Below, in pieces: positions 25,681 through 35,700 of a stretch of DNA of 37,691 nt. The notes under the pieces are model-generated. The model had not been told where the DNA came from. It did not search any database and was given only the letters and a program-made list of their open reading frames with translations. This stretch comes from a virus, in IMG/VR virus record IMGVR_UViG_3300008114_000073, positions 1 to 37,691 of that record. One strand, 5' to 3'. The translations under genes and the position numbers were made by a program. The stretch's first letter is position 1. Each line of letters opens with the position of its first letter.

Positions 25681-28600
25681 TTACAAATTATCTATAATAT
25701 CGTTAAATTTATTAAAGAATTTTAACGGTATATCAATATGTTTATCATTAACTGGGTATATGTAATCCCTATTTTGATAAATGTCAGAATTTTTATCAGT
25801 TTTACCAGCTTTTATTTTAGCTAATCTATCACCAATTGCTTTATATTGTCCAGTCCACACGCTAGGGTTTAACATAATTCTAACATTATCACCCCAACTA
25901 TTAGAAGCATAATTTGTTAAATCATTAGCGCTAGTTGATGGGTCAATTAATCCAACAAATTTAAATTCATCGGTTGTAGCGTATGGCCATATTTTAGGTC
26001 CACCACCAGAGAAACCAAACACCCCAACAAATTTATAATCTGGATTTGCCGCTTTTATTTTCTCAACAGTTCTACCATTATATTCTTCAAATATTATTTT
26101 ATAATTAACAATATTAGTTCCTAATCCAGCAGCTATCCATTGTTCTTTTATCCATGAAGCACCATATGGCGCGATACCACCATAAATAATTAAACCTTTT
26201 TTATCTGAATTGTTAGATAGTTTTTTTGGTTTTGAATTTTCATTACTCTTAGAGCCAGTTTTTGGTTTCCATATATTACTACCAGATACTTTAGCGTATG
26301 ATAGTATATTTGCAACATACTGACTTTTAGGTATACCACCTTTTTTTTCACAGCCTTTAGGACCTCTAACCCATATACATAAATCATTACCTTTTTTCTG
26401 TAACTTAATAGCTAAATCTAGAGCTGCTTGTTTATTTTGAATACCATTTTTAAGTTCTTTAACAATATTTGGATAAGAACCATTGGTAATCGTTTTATAT
26501 GTTGCATCTAAACCATCAGCTTCTGTTTTATAATTTTTAACACCATTATCATTATAGTTTGTAGCATTATTCATAGGTTGTATTGAATTAAGAGGGTTCC
26601 ATGTTGCTTTACCACCTTCAGCTTGTCTCCATGCTTTAAGCCAAATTAAATTACCCTCTGTTTCTGGAGCGTCTAATTTTTTCAATAATTTTTTGAAGAA
26701 GTTAAGAGTTTCGTTTTCTGTTGTTTCAACAGCGCCTTTTGGTCCATCTTCATTATCAGTTCCATCAGCTTTAACATAAACACCTTTACAACTAGTTTTA
26801 GAGAATACATTTTCACTACCATCACTTTTCTTAGGGTTTTTAACAAAAGAATAATAAGTATCACTATCAGACACTGGAATCTTATATCCACCAACTACAT
26901 TAGGGTTTGCTTTAACTAAACAAATTGCTGAAGTACCATGATACTCCCAGTGCCATGCTTCATCATACCCAACACCATCTTTAGCCCAACCTGGATTTAT
27001 TATACCATATTTATAAGAATTATCATATAACCATTTCATTGCTGGGTTAATATCAAATCCAAAATATTTTTTTGGTGTACCAGCATTATTAAAAGGTGCT
27101 GCAATTTCACCTTGTTTATTATTCCAGAACCAGTCAACAGCTAATCCCCAACCATGATATGATTTTCCAGCTTTTGCTTTTATTTTACTTTTCATACTTG
27201 CTTGTGTAGCATAACTTCTGTATAAAGATGAAATATGTCCAAATTTACCTTGAGCGTTTTTCTTAAATCCGTTTGCTAACATCCAATCACCAAAATCATC
27301 AAACATTTTATCAAAAGCAACAGCAGCTTCAGCAATTAAATATTGTTTAGGTGCAGTAATATTAAAGTATTTTTTAGAACCACCAGTTACTTTTTTAGTT
27401 GTCACTGAACCATATTTTTTACCTTCATCTATGTAACCATTAGAAACACCATTTTCAATTAATGTCGCTACAATTGGTTCGTAAGTACCACTAGCCGCTT
27501 TACCACCGCTACCGCCACTACCGCCACTACCATTATTGTTGCTTGAACTATCTGAATTAGACATATCAGAATTTTCAATCATGTTTTCATAAACTTCTTT
27601 AGCGGTAACTAAAGGTGTTTTTGTATATTTAATCCTAACGCCTTTGAATTTAGTTTTCATTGAGTTAGGCACTAAAGAATGGCTAACTGATGTTATCATA
27701 TAAGCGCCATGAAACATAGGTATATTGTCTAATTGAAAATACATCATAGGTTGAATCATAGCGTTACCCATCATTTCAATTTCAGCAGTATAACTTCTAA
27801 CAGCATAAACGTTATATATGTTTTGACCCATATAAGTTTTACTGTTTTCATAACCTTTTTGAGCTATATCATCTTGTATTTGTAATGTTTCATCAGTTTC
27901 GGTAAATTCACTTTGGTCTAAAGTAATATCTTTAAAAATGTTTTGATTTTGCTGACTATACCTAACTACAAAAGAGCCAACTTTTTCTTCATATTCAGCA
28001 TTATCTTCAGACGTAAAATCTTCTGGAACTGTAGGGTCAACGTTACCATTTCTATCACATCTTAAATCAAAACCATCATCTTCATATTCATTATCATAAT
28101 AATCTAAATGTTGTGAACGCTGTCCAGTGTATACACATACAAATGAAGGACCGCATGAACCAGATACACTTGAATCGGCAAAATAGTCAAATGGTTTAAA
28201 TATCGATTCTATATTTTCCTTATTATTAAAATTAATAAAATTAGGTAAAGCAATAAACTCAAAGTTATTTGATGCTAATATAGATGTAATAGCTTCGTAT
28301 GAACTCATGTTTGTATTGTTACCTATCCAATCTTGTATTGGTGTTGGGTCAATATATAATAAATCACCAATATCACTAAATGCTCTACTAACGAATCTAA
28401 AACTATCTATAAGTCTAGGCCTATTGTTACCATATTTTTTACCTAAATTACCATCAACATCACTTCTAGTACCATTACCACATTGGAACATTAAGCTATC
28501 AATATTTTTTGCACCAGCTAACCATTTATCATAAATATTTTTACATGTTCTATATAACCCTAATTTTATTTCGTCTTTATTGCTAGTTCCAAATATTGTG

Positions 28601-31600
28601 TTGTCTAATCGTTTATCTTCTTTTGCTTTATTAAGACTATCTTCATTTTCTTTAAAAACACTAGTAACTTCGTTTAAATATGTTTCTAACGTTGTCATTT
28701 TAACTCTAATCAATGAACGTTCAGTTGTTGTTGCAGCATCAGACCATATTTTATAATTATTATTTAAAATAATGAGTTCTTCCCTCATTGCTTTTATTAG
28801 ATTATCAGTTGCGTCACAAGAATCTTTTAAAGCTAACCATAAATCATCTTTACTTCCAATATTACAAACAATATAATAATTTTTTTTAATGATGTCCGTA
28901 TTAACACCACTATAATTAAACATATCATTATAAGTTTTACCAACTTCACCCATTTTTTCGGTAAATGTGATAAAATTTTGAGGAGTTTTATTTCTAGTGT
29001 CAAATATTTCTAATTCTTTTCTTAACCCTAACCATTCAGTAGGACCATCACCATTAGTAAATTCAAAAAATATTCTTATAAATTCATCAATAACTTGTAT
29101 TGGTAATCTATTTATTATATCATTTTTTTCTATATCATAATTTTCTACACTAAAATTAAAAGGAAAGTATTCATCTTCTAAAACACCACCAAGATTACCT
29201 TTTCCATCCCAATAAATAGGGTCTTTTTTCCCACTACCACCGCCAACTATTAAACCATTTTCAATTATTGGGTCTCTTTTGTCGTTTCTCCATAAAACAC
29301 TACCTACATAAGCACACCATAATTTAGGTGCATGTATTATACCACCTTTATATCTAAAAGTATTTAAAATTTCTGGTTTACCAAAAGGGTCTGGTTTTCC
29401 ATTAATATCAATATTAAAAGGTAATGTATGTAAAAACGCCATAGCTCTAGCTGGTCTACTAGCTTCAAATGTTTTACCTTTACTATTTTCAACTACTGAG
29501 AATTTTAACTTATAATAAAAATGACTACCAAATAATGAGGATGGAAAATTATCATCTAAAAAAATATAAGGATATGTTATATCATTACTAGCACTAGTTA
29601 AAAATAATCTATTTAACCCTACTTTACCGTATAAGTCATTATTTGTACTATCTTGATTTGTGCTATTTGGTTGACTAAAAAGAATGGTGTCTATTGCGTT
29701 ATTTGTATTTGTGCCAGTTAGATAACTAAGACTTGATGATGTAGAACCCTTTTTACCAGTTCTTTGTTCATATGTTTTAGTTTTTGTTAATGATAATCCT
29801 TTTATGTTATATGGTCTATTATAAGAATTTCTATAAAAAACATATTTAAAAGAATCTTCAGTTGGTACGTCATTTGAATTATAATTAAGATTAACAAATT
29901 CTTGAATACCAAATTGACTACCTAGTGAATTAAAACCAGCTGCTTGTGCATCTGTAGAATTTGATATTTCTTCTTTCTTTAATCCTTCTAAAATAATTGT
30001 ATTATCACCAGAAATTTCTGAAGGTAATTGACCAGCGCTTATATCGTCTGGATTAATTATTTTTAGATAAACACCACCATCATCAGCTTTGTATCTTGGG
30101 TTAGTTTTTAAAGGTTCTACATTACTACTACTGCTATAGTTGGTTAAGAAAACAAATCCTTCATCAGCTTTTTCTTCTTTTAAAACTTTTTTAATATCAA
30201 CACTTGTATTATTAGGGTTACCCCAACCTTCTTCAATAAATCCTTTGTTAACTGGTAAAACTCTTAAAAGAGTATCTTTATAAAGATACGTGTATAGATA
30301 ATTTGTACCATCATTTGTTAATACTGGTCTGTTTGCGTCTGGTCTTTTTCCGTTAACCGCTGCTTGTGTTGATATTATTTCAGTAGTGGTTTTTTGTGTT
30401 AACCCTCTTTTTATTTTTTTATCTTCAGTATCTTCAATATCTCTAAGAATAGCTTGTGCTTCAATTTTTGCAAAAGCTTTTATTTCTTCTTCACTTAATG
30501 TTCTATAGTCATTTGTATACCCTAAAAGAGTCATTGCTCTAATAAGTAAAACAGCACAAACATCATCAGCTGTTTGTGGTTTAAATCTAGTATAAGGTTT
30601 ATTTTCTGAATACTCTTTTAAATCCATTGGGTTAACAGCAAACCACGAAGTTATTTCGCTATTATCCAAAGCAGCTGCTGCTGCTTCATCTTTTTGTTGT
30701 GCTTTTTTAAACGCAGCATGTAAATCATCAATAAATTTAACTTCATCTATATTTTCATATGCGTTATCAATTAAACTAGAAGACCCTAAATATTTCTCAA
30801 CATAAGCTTTTTTGTCAACATCATATTCTTGATAAGCTGGCCATGGTAGATAATCGTTGCTTTCTAATTTTTTACCTTTAATATCACTATTCTTAGAAGA
30901 ACCACCTTCAAGTTTAAACGCTTTTTTTAATTCAGTTGTTCTTTGTGTGTGATTTGCTGTAGCTGTCGCTACTTCAAATATACATTCACATAAAACTTCG
31001 ATTGCAGCTGTAAAGCATTCAATTATTGTTCTAGATGTTGGGTCGAAACCTAATCTACTTTTAACTTTATCTTTATACGAATCTGCTAATGCAGATTTTT
31101 CATCATTTTTTCTTTTTATCGCTTTATCTTTTTTATTTTTAAGTATTTCTTTTAATAAACGCATATCTATAACATCAAAAGCTTCTGTATCGCTTAAAGA
31201 TGTATGATATTTACTTAAACAATCTTTTAAATCGTTTAAAGTTTGGTCATTCGTAGTGTAATTACCAAAATAACTTTTTAATTCTGTATCAGTAGCGTTT
31301 TCAAGTTTTTTTAACGATAAATTTTTATACAACCTATTACCTTTTCCAGTTGTGTCGTATTTAAAAACCCAATTAGCTGTTACTATAACATTACTAGGTG
31401 ATTTTTCATTGTATTGTAAAACTAAACATTCTTCATCATCCTTATTAAAAACTTTTTTTTGATATTCTTCTTCAATTTTATTTTTAACGAAGTCTTTATT
31501 AATATCATCTTTTTTAAGAACTATAAAATCAAATACAGTTTTGGTACTAGCGTCTTTATCAATATTACTACCTAAAGAATCAATTTCACCATAAATGTCA

Positions 31601-32442
31601 TCTAAAATACCAATTGACTCATTTGCTGCTTGATAATCACCACCTTCTTCTTCATTTACGTTTTCTAGGTCTGGATTTATTTTACCTATTTGTCTTGATA
31701 ATTCGCCTAATGTAAGTACTTTTGTTGCTCTACCTTCATTATAAATTTCATACCTTCTTATACCTTGTTCTGTTTCACCAACAGCTTTTAAATACCCTAT
31801 TAACATATCAGATAACATAGCATAAGTATATCCAACAAAGTTTGCTGTGATTTCAAAATTACCAGTTTTTGAGTTAAATTTTGAATTAAATTTATACATG
31901 TGAAGACAATACTTCACTGGAAGACCATAAAACCCTTTAATTTCTAATTCAAATAATGGATAAGGTAATTGAAAGAAAGTAGTGTATTTACTTTCTGAAT
32001 TTTTAATTCTGTATTCATTCTGAAATATTGAACTACCTCTAACGTCAATAAAATTTATTGTAATTAATGGCGCATAAGATGAATTGAATTCAATATCAAT
32101 ACTAGTTATACCTAACGTTTCATCATTTTCAGCATCTGTTTCTATTGATACTAAATCTGTATATTTTGTTGTTAAATGTTTTTTACCATCATTACCAATG
32201 ACACTACCTTCAATAAAATTAACAGCTATTGTTCCAGAAGTGTTTGCTGATGCTTTAGATTTATCACCTTCTTTAGTTAAAACTGTTCTACCTTTTTTAG
32301 ATGATGTTAATTTTACTGATATGCTTAAATCTTCTAACGCAACTGGTATGTTGTCGCTTGAATCAAACCCATAAAAATCATTAGGGTCAACAATATTTAC
32401 TCTACCAGCAGCACAACCTATTCCATTCTTTTTTTGATTCAT
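25681..32442 (-). CDS. Giant baseplate hub protein with M15 peptidase-like, lysozyme-like and alpha/beta-hydrolase-like domains
   Basis: 2253 aa from the ATG at 32442. The N-terminal region (about 1-260: SIDIEFNSSYAPLITINFID, FELEIKGFYGLPVKYCLHMY) looks like a beta-rich hub domain of gp27 type; a long middle follows. A Gly/Ser linker near 1640 leads into three enzyme-like domains: M15/LAS peptidase (about 1690-1845) with H1763 and D1770 in HGWGLAVD and E1828, H1831 in EAWHWEYHG; lysozyme-like (about 1915-2055) with E1942 in KAWRQAEGGKATWNP; alpha/beta hydrolase (about 2080-2253) with S2145 in GFSGGG, D2167 in GLIDPS and H2235 in DKHIDIP. The first two should cut peptidoglycan during entry; the last would hydrolyse an ester-type bond. 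The gene abuts the 106-aa gene with a one-base overlap. Domain calls are by motif. Confidence 0.87.
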   Translation of the reverse strand: MNQKKNGIGCAAGRVNIVDPNDFYGFDSSDNIPVALEDLSISVKLTSSKKGRTVLTKEGDKSKASANTSGTIAVNFIEGSVIGNDGKKHLTTKYTDLVSIETDAENDETLGITSIDIEFNSSYAPLITINFIDVRGSSIFQNEYRIKNSESKYTTFFQLPYPLFELEIKGFYGLPVKYCLHMYKFNSKFNSKTGNFEITANFVGYTYAMLSDMLIGYLKAVGETEQGIRRYEIYNEGRATKVLTLGELSRQIGKINPDLENVNEEEGGDYQAANESIGILDDIYGEIDSLGSNIDKDASTKTVFDFIVLKKDDINKDFVKNKIEEEYQKKVFNKDDEECLVLQYNEKSPSNVIVTANWVFKYDTTGKGNRLYKNLSLKKLENATDTELKSYFGNYTTNDQTLNDLKDCLSKYHTSLSDTEAFDVIDMRLLKEILKNKKDKAIKRKNDEKSALADSYKDKVKSRLGFDPTSRTIIECFTAAIEVLCECIFEVATATANHTQRTTELKKAFKLEGGSSKNSDIKGKKLESNDYLPWPAYQEYDVDKKAYVEKYLGSSSLIDNAYENIDEVKFIDDLHAAFKKAQQKDEAAAAALDNSEITSWFAVNPMDLKEYSENKPYTRFKPQTADDVCAVLLIRAMTLLGYTNDYRTLSEEEIKAFAKIEAQAILRDIEDTEDKKIKRGLTQKTTTEIISTQAAVNGKRPDANRPVLTNDGTNYLYTYLYKDTLLRVLPVNKGFIEEGWGNPNNTSVDIKKVLKEEKADEGFVFLTNYSSSSNVEPLKTNPRYKADDGGVYLKIINPDDISAGQLPSEISGDNTIILEGLKKEEISNSTDAQAAGFNSLGSQFGIQEFVNLNYNSNDVPTEDSFKYVFYRNSYNRPYNIKGLSLTKTKTYEQRTGKKGSTSSSLSYLTGTNTNNAIDTILFSQPNSTNQDSTNNDLYGKVGLNRLFLTSASNDITYPYIFLDDNFPSSLFGSHFYYKLKFSVVENSKGKTFEASRPARAMAFLHTLPFNIDINGKPDPFGKPEILNTFRYKGGIIHAPKLWCAYVGSVLWRNDKRDPIIENGLIVGGGSGKKDPIYWDGKGNLGGVLEDEYFPFNFSVENYDIEKNDIINRLPIQVIDEFIRIFFEFTNGDGPTEWLGLRKELEIFDTRNKTPQNFITFTEKMGEVGKTYNDMFNYSGVNTDIIKKNYYIVCNIGSKDDLWLALKDSCDATDNLIKAMREELIILNNNYKIWSDAATTTERSLIRVKMTTLETYLNEVTSVFKENEDSLNKAKEDKRLDNTIFGTSNKDEIKLGLYRTCKNIYDKWLAGAKNIDSLMFQCGNGTRSDVDGNLGKKYGNNRPRLIDSFRFVSRAFSDIGDLLYIDPTPIQDWIGNNTNMSSYEAITSILASNNFEFIALPNFINFNNKENIESIFKPFDYFADSSVSGSCGPSFVCVYTGQRSQHLDYYDNEYEDDGFDLRCDRNGNVDPTVPEDFTSEDNAEYEEKVGSFVVRYSQQNQNIFKDITLDQSEFTETDETLQIQDDIAQKGYENSKTYMGQNIYNVYAVRSYTAEIEMMGNAMIQPMMYFQLDNIPMFHGAYMITSVSHSLVPNSMKTKFKGVRIKYTKTPLVTAKEVYENMIENSDMSNSDSSSNNNGSGGSGGSGGKAASGTYEPIVATLIENGVSNGYIDEGKKYGSVTTKKVTGGSKKYFNITAPKQYLIAEAAVAFDKMFDDFGDWMLANGFKKNAQGKFGHISSLYRSYATQASMKSKIKAKAGKSYHGWGLAVDWFWNNKQGEIAAPFNNAGTPKKYFGFDINPAMKWLYDNSYKYGIINPGWAKDGVGYDEAWHWEYHGTSAICLVKANPNVVGGYKIPVSDSDTYYSFVKNPKKSDGSENVFSKTSCKGVYVKADGTDNEDGPKGAVETTENETLNFFKKLLKKLDAPETEGNLIWLKAWRQAEGGKATWNPLNSIQPMNNATNYNDNGVKNYKTEADGLDATYKTITNGSYPNIVKELKNGIQNKQAALDLAIKLQKKGNDLCIWVRGPKGCEKKGGIPKSQYVANILSYAKVSGSNIWKPKTGSKSNENSKPKKLSNNSDKKGLIIYGGIAPYGASWIKEQWIAAGLGTNIVNYKIIFEEYNGRTVEKIKAANPDYKFVGVFGFSGGGPKIWPYATTDEFKFVGLIDPSTSANDLTNYASNSWGDNVRIMLNPSVWTGQYKAIGDRLAKIKAGKTDKNSDIYQNRDYIYPVNDKHIDIPLKFFNKFNDIIDNL

Positions 32443-32762
32443 TATATTCCGTATAACATTCTATATTTATTTATTTCGTCACTATATCTTTTCATAGCGT
32501 CATCATATGGATACGGTACTTTTATTAGCGTCATGTCTGGAATGTTAAACTCCAATCCACCAAATTGTGGATTTGCTAATAAAATTAACCAACCGCTCCA
32601 AGCATTATTATAAAACATATTACTCAATTTGTCAAGTCTTGTTGTACCTTGTTTGTAAACATAACTCAAATCTGTACTTGCTTCTGGTAATTTTATACCA
32701 GGTAAAGTTTTAATTTTACCATTTTCTCTAAACGGTAAATATCTATCCACGTATCTAGCCAT
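32442..32762 (-). CDS. Baseplate protein, gp53/LysM-like
   Basis: 106 aa from the ATG at 32762. The central pattern YVYKQGTTRLDKLSNMFYNN followed by AWSGWLILLANPQ matches the LysM-like element of T4 gp53 (YYIKGSPRPEELANAIYGNP, then a W-x-LLM-x-N strand) and of P2 gpX-type proteins that bracket the tail spike. The C-terminus DMTLIKVPYPYDDAMKRYSD is also typical of short baseplate LysM proteins, which often end with a hydrophobic strand and I-P-Y-P. It is shorter than T4 gp53 (196 aa). It lies between the 1430-aa baseplate gene (2-base gap) and the hub gene (1-base overlap), as expected for a hub-proximal connector. Confidence 0.75.
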   Translation of the reverse strand: MARYVDRYLPFRENGKIKTLPGIKLPEASTDLSYVYKQGTTRLDKLSNMFYNNAWSGWLILLANPQFGGLEFNIPDMTLIKVPYPYDDAMKRYSDEINKYRMLYGI

Positions 32763-32764
32763 AA

Positions 32765-35700
32765 TTAATCATTTGTACATATTCCTAATACTTTGTTTTT
32801 AAATTTAATTTTAACAACACCAGGAGTTTTAAAATCATCCATATCATCAATTTTTAATTCGTAACGATAAGAATGTTCTTTATTATCATTATAGAAGAAA
32901 TCATCAAAAGGCATATCAATACTTAAACTAGCTGACACTCCATCCACACCAATATTTATAACATCACCAACAGTAAAAGGTATATTTTTAGCTGAATACA
33001 TAATTATTCTAGCTGTATATGGTTTTGATAACTCTGATGAAACTTCAATAGTTAAATCTAAATTACCTTCAAATCTTTTTGAACCATACTCTTTTGTATC
33101 AGTATTTACACAACCTATTGATTTACCAGTCATTTTCAAAGTAATATTACTTAATTTATCAATATCACTTTGAGTAGTATCTAACTCTTCTGGACTTTCC
33201 CATTCGTCATCGAAAGCGTTAGGTTGAATTAATGGGATAGCGTTACCAAACTGGTCTTTCTGGTATAAACCACCAATATCTTCAACTTTTTCTTCTTCAA
33301 CTACTGAATCACCATAACCATTAGTTTTACCCATTTCTAAACTAAATTCACCACCTTCATTTTTTATAACGTCTGCTCTTCCATCATATACATGAGTATT
33401 AGCAAAGAAGTTAAATGATACAGCGTTTTGCAATCTATTTATTGGACCATATAATGATTCACCACCAATAAATTTAAACGACATATTTACGTTAGCAATC
33501 ATTGGTTGCACACCTATACCTTCTGGGTTTAAATCCCAAACCAATGGTTCATAATCAAAAGAAATATTATCTATTACAATTTTAGTATGATAGAAATCAC
33601 CTATTCTTAATATACAAACTGGAGGTCTACCAAACGCTAAGTTATCCGCACCTAAGCTTTCCAACGTAGGACCTTGTCTTGTACATTGTAATAAAAATGT
33701 TAATCTTTGATTTAATCCTTCTGGTGTTGTTGAATGAAATGAAGGGTGAAAATGTCTAATTTTTTGTCTTATTTTATCAAAAACAAAATTGTCTTTTTTT
33801 TCTAGATATTCAAAAAACATGTTTTCGTTGTAAAATTTATTTCTGATTTTTCGTGTAATTCTTGTATCTTGATATTCTACTTTATCTGGAATATCTGGGA
33901 TTTCAGCATCAGCAGCTGCTTGGTCGAATTCAAATATTATATCAACAAATCTATCTTTTTTACAACCTATAGTATCAACTGGGCATGCAACACGTCTCTC
34001 AGCTTTTGAAATACCACCTGGCTCTCCTTTTTCTAATCTAGGGCAAATATGACATTCATTAGCTGATACTTTTACATTAACAAATTTTTTAACACCATTG
34101 TAAATGTAAGATTTTATAATTGTTGTTGGTGCTTGTAATTCTTTACTCTTACTTAATAACGCTACAAATTTTTTATTTAATTCAGCGTCAGTTAATCCTA
34201 AATTGTTACCAACTTTTTCAACTAATATATTTTTTATGTATGTTGCTCTATCTTTAGCTAATTTAGCGTTTGGTGTATCATTACCTTGGTCACTAGCATA
34301 ACCTATTATTTTTACGTTACAATGTTTACATTTTTGTTTTAAATGTTCAGTTAACGCTTGGAAATATGTTGTTCCAGCATCTTCACTAAGAAAACCTTTA
34401 AACGTTTTATCCATAAGTTTTGCTTCAATAGCGTCTGGACCTCCATTATTTAATCCAAAATCATTACTATCTGACCAATATGAACGAGATGTATATTTAC
34501 CTCTATATGATGGTATACCACAACCTTCACCTTTTGGGTTTACAGTATAATCAATTGGCACTCCTTCACATTCTCCATTTTCATAATCAGCAAATTTACC
34601 ATCAAGATTTGCGTTATCATTTGGGAAGAAAACTTGCATTTTTGTTGGTTCTTCTTCTTTTTCAGCTCGTGGTTTTGGTATTTTTGTTCTATGTTCTTTT
34701 GTTACTGTTGATACATTCTCAGTTAAAGTAAATTTATCAGTCCAAACACTACTTGGGTCGATACAACCAGCCATAAATGACGCAATATAATTATCATCTG
34801 GACCGTCCTCGCCTCTAAAAGTGTTCATGTATGATGAATGGTCAACAACTACCTTAAATGATAATTGACCGCTTCTTTCGGTATTATTATAAGTATATAC
34901 TGGTTCACCTCTACCTATAAATTTATTAGATTCCCATTCAACAGATGAACTTTCACTAAAATTAATATCATAAGGAGGAAACCACATGATTCTACCTCGT
35001 TTACCAGTTATAAGGTCGCCTGGACCTTGTTCACTTTTTGGTAAATTTTCTCTTTCATCATGCCACGCTAAGTTTTCAATTGAAAACATAAATTTTTTAA
35101 CATCAGTTTTATAAGTACTTATATTATCTGTTATGTAAGGTACTACTTTAACGTGACCATTAGCTTCTAAAACTGAATTTTCTGTATTGTATCTAAATGG
35201 AACTGCATTTATTCCGTCACTAGTAAATAATTCATTTGCTCTTATTTGGTCAAACCCAGTTACATATCTGTTATATGTTGTCCATGCACGACAATAAACG
35301 TCTTCTGGTTCAATATCTTTAACTGCATTATATCTACCATTGCTATTATACATAAAAGATGACAACACAGCACTACCTTTTGAAATACCACCACCATTAG
35401 CTGTCTGTGTTTGGTTTGATGTGACCGTTAAATCACCTTCTCTAGATACTAATGTTTTCATACCATTAGAATCAAATAAACGCTGTGTTTTTGTTAATAT
35501 ATTTTTCTTCTTATCAGAAAAAGGCTTGGCTTCGTAAGCGTTATTTACATGATATATATCATATTTAGAATTGACTAATCCACCTTCATTTGTAACCCAT
35601 GAATGTTTAACAGTATTAGTTAATGTACCATCTGTTTGTTCATAATTATCAATACCTTTTGTGACAAAATCTTGAAAATCTTTTTCAATTAATTTTTTGT

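Noticed and set aside
26190-26894. Short minus-strand frames inside the hub gene
   Set aside because: They lie wholly inside the clear lysozyme-like coding sequence in other frames.
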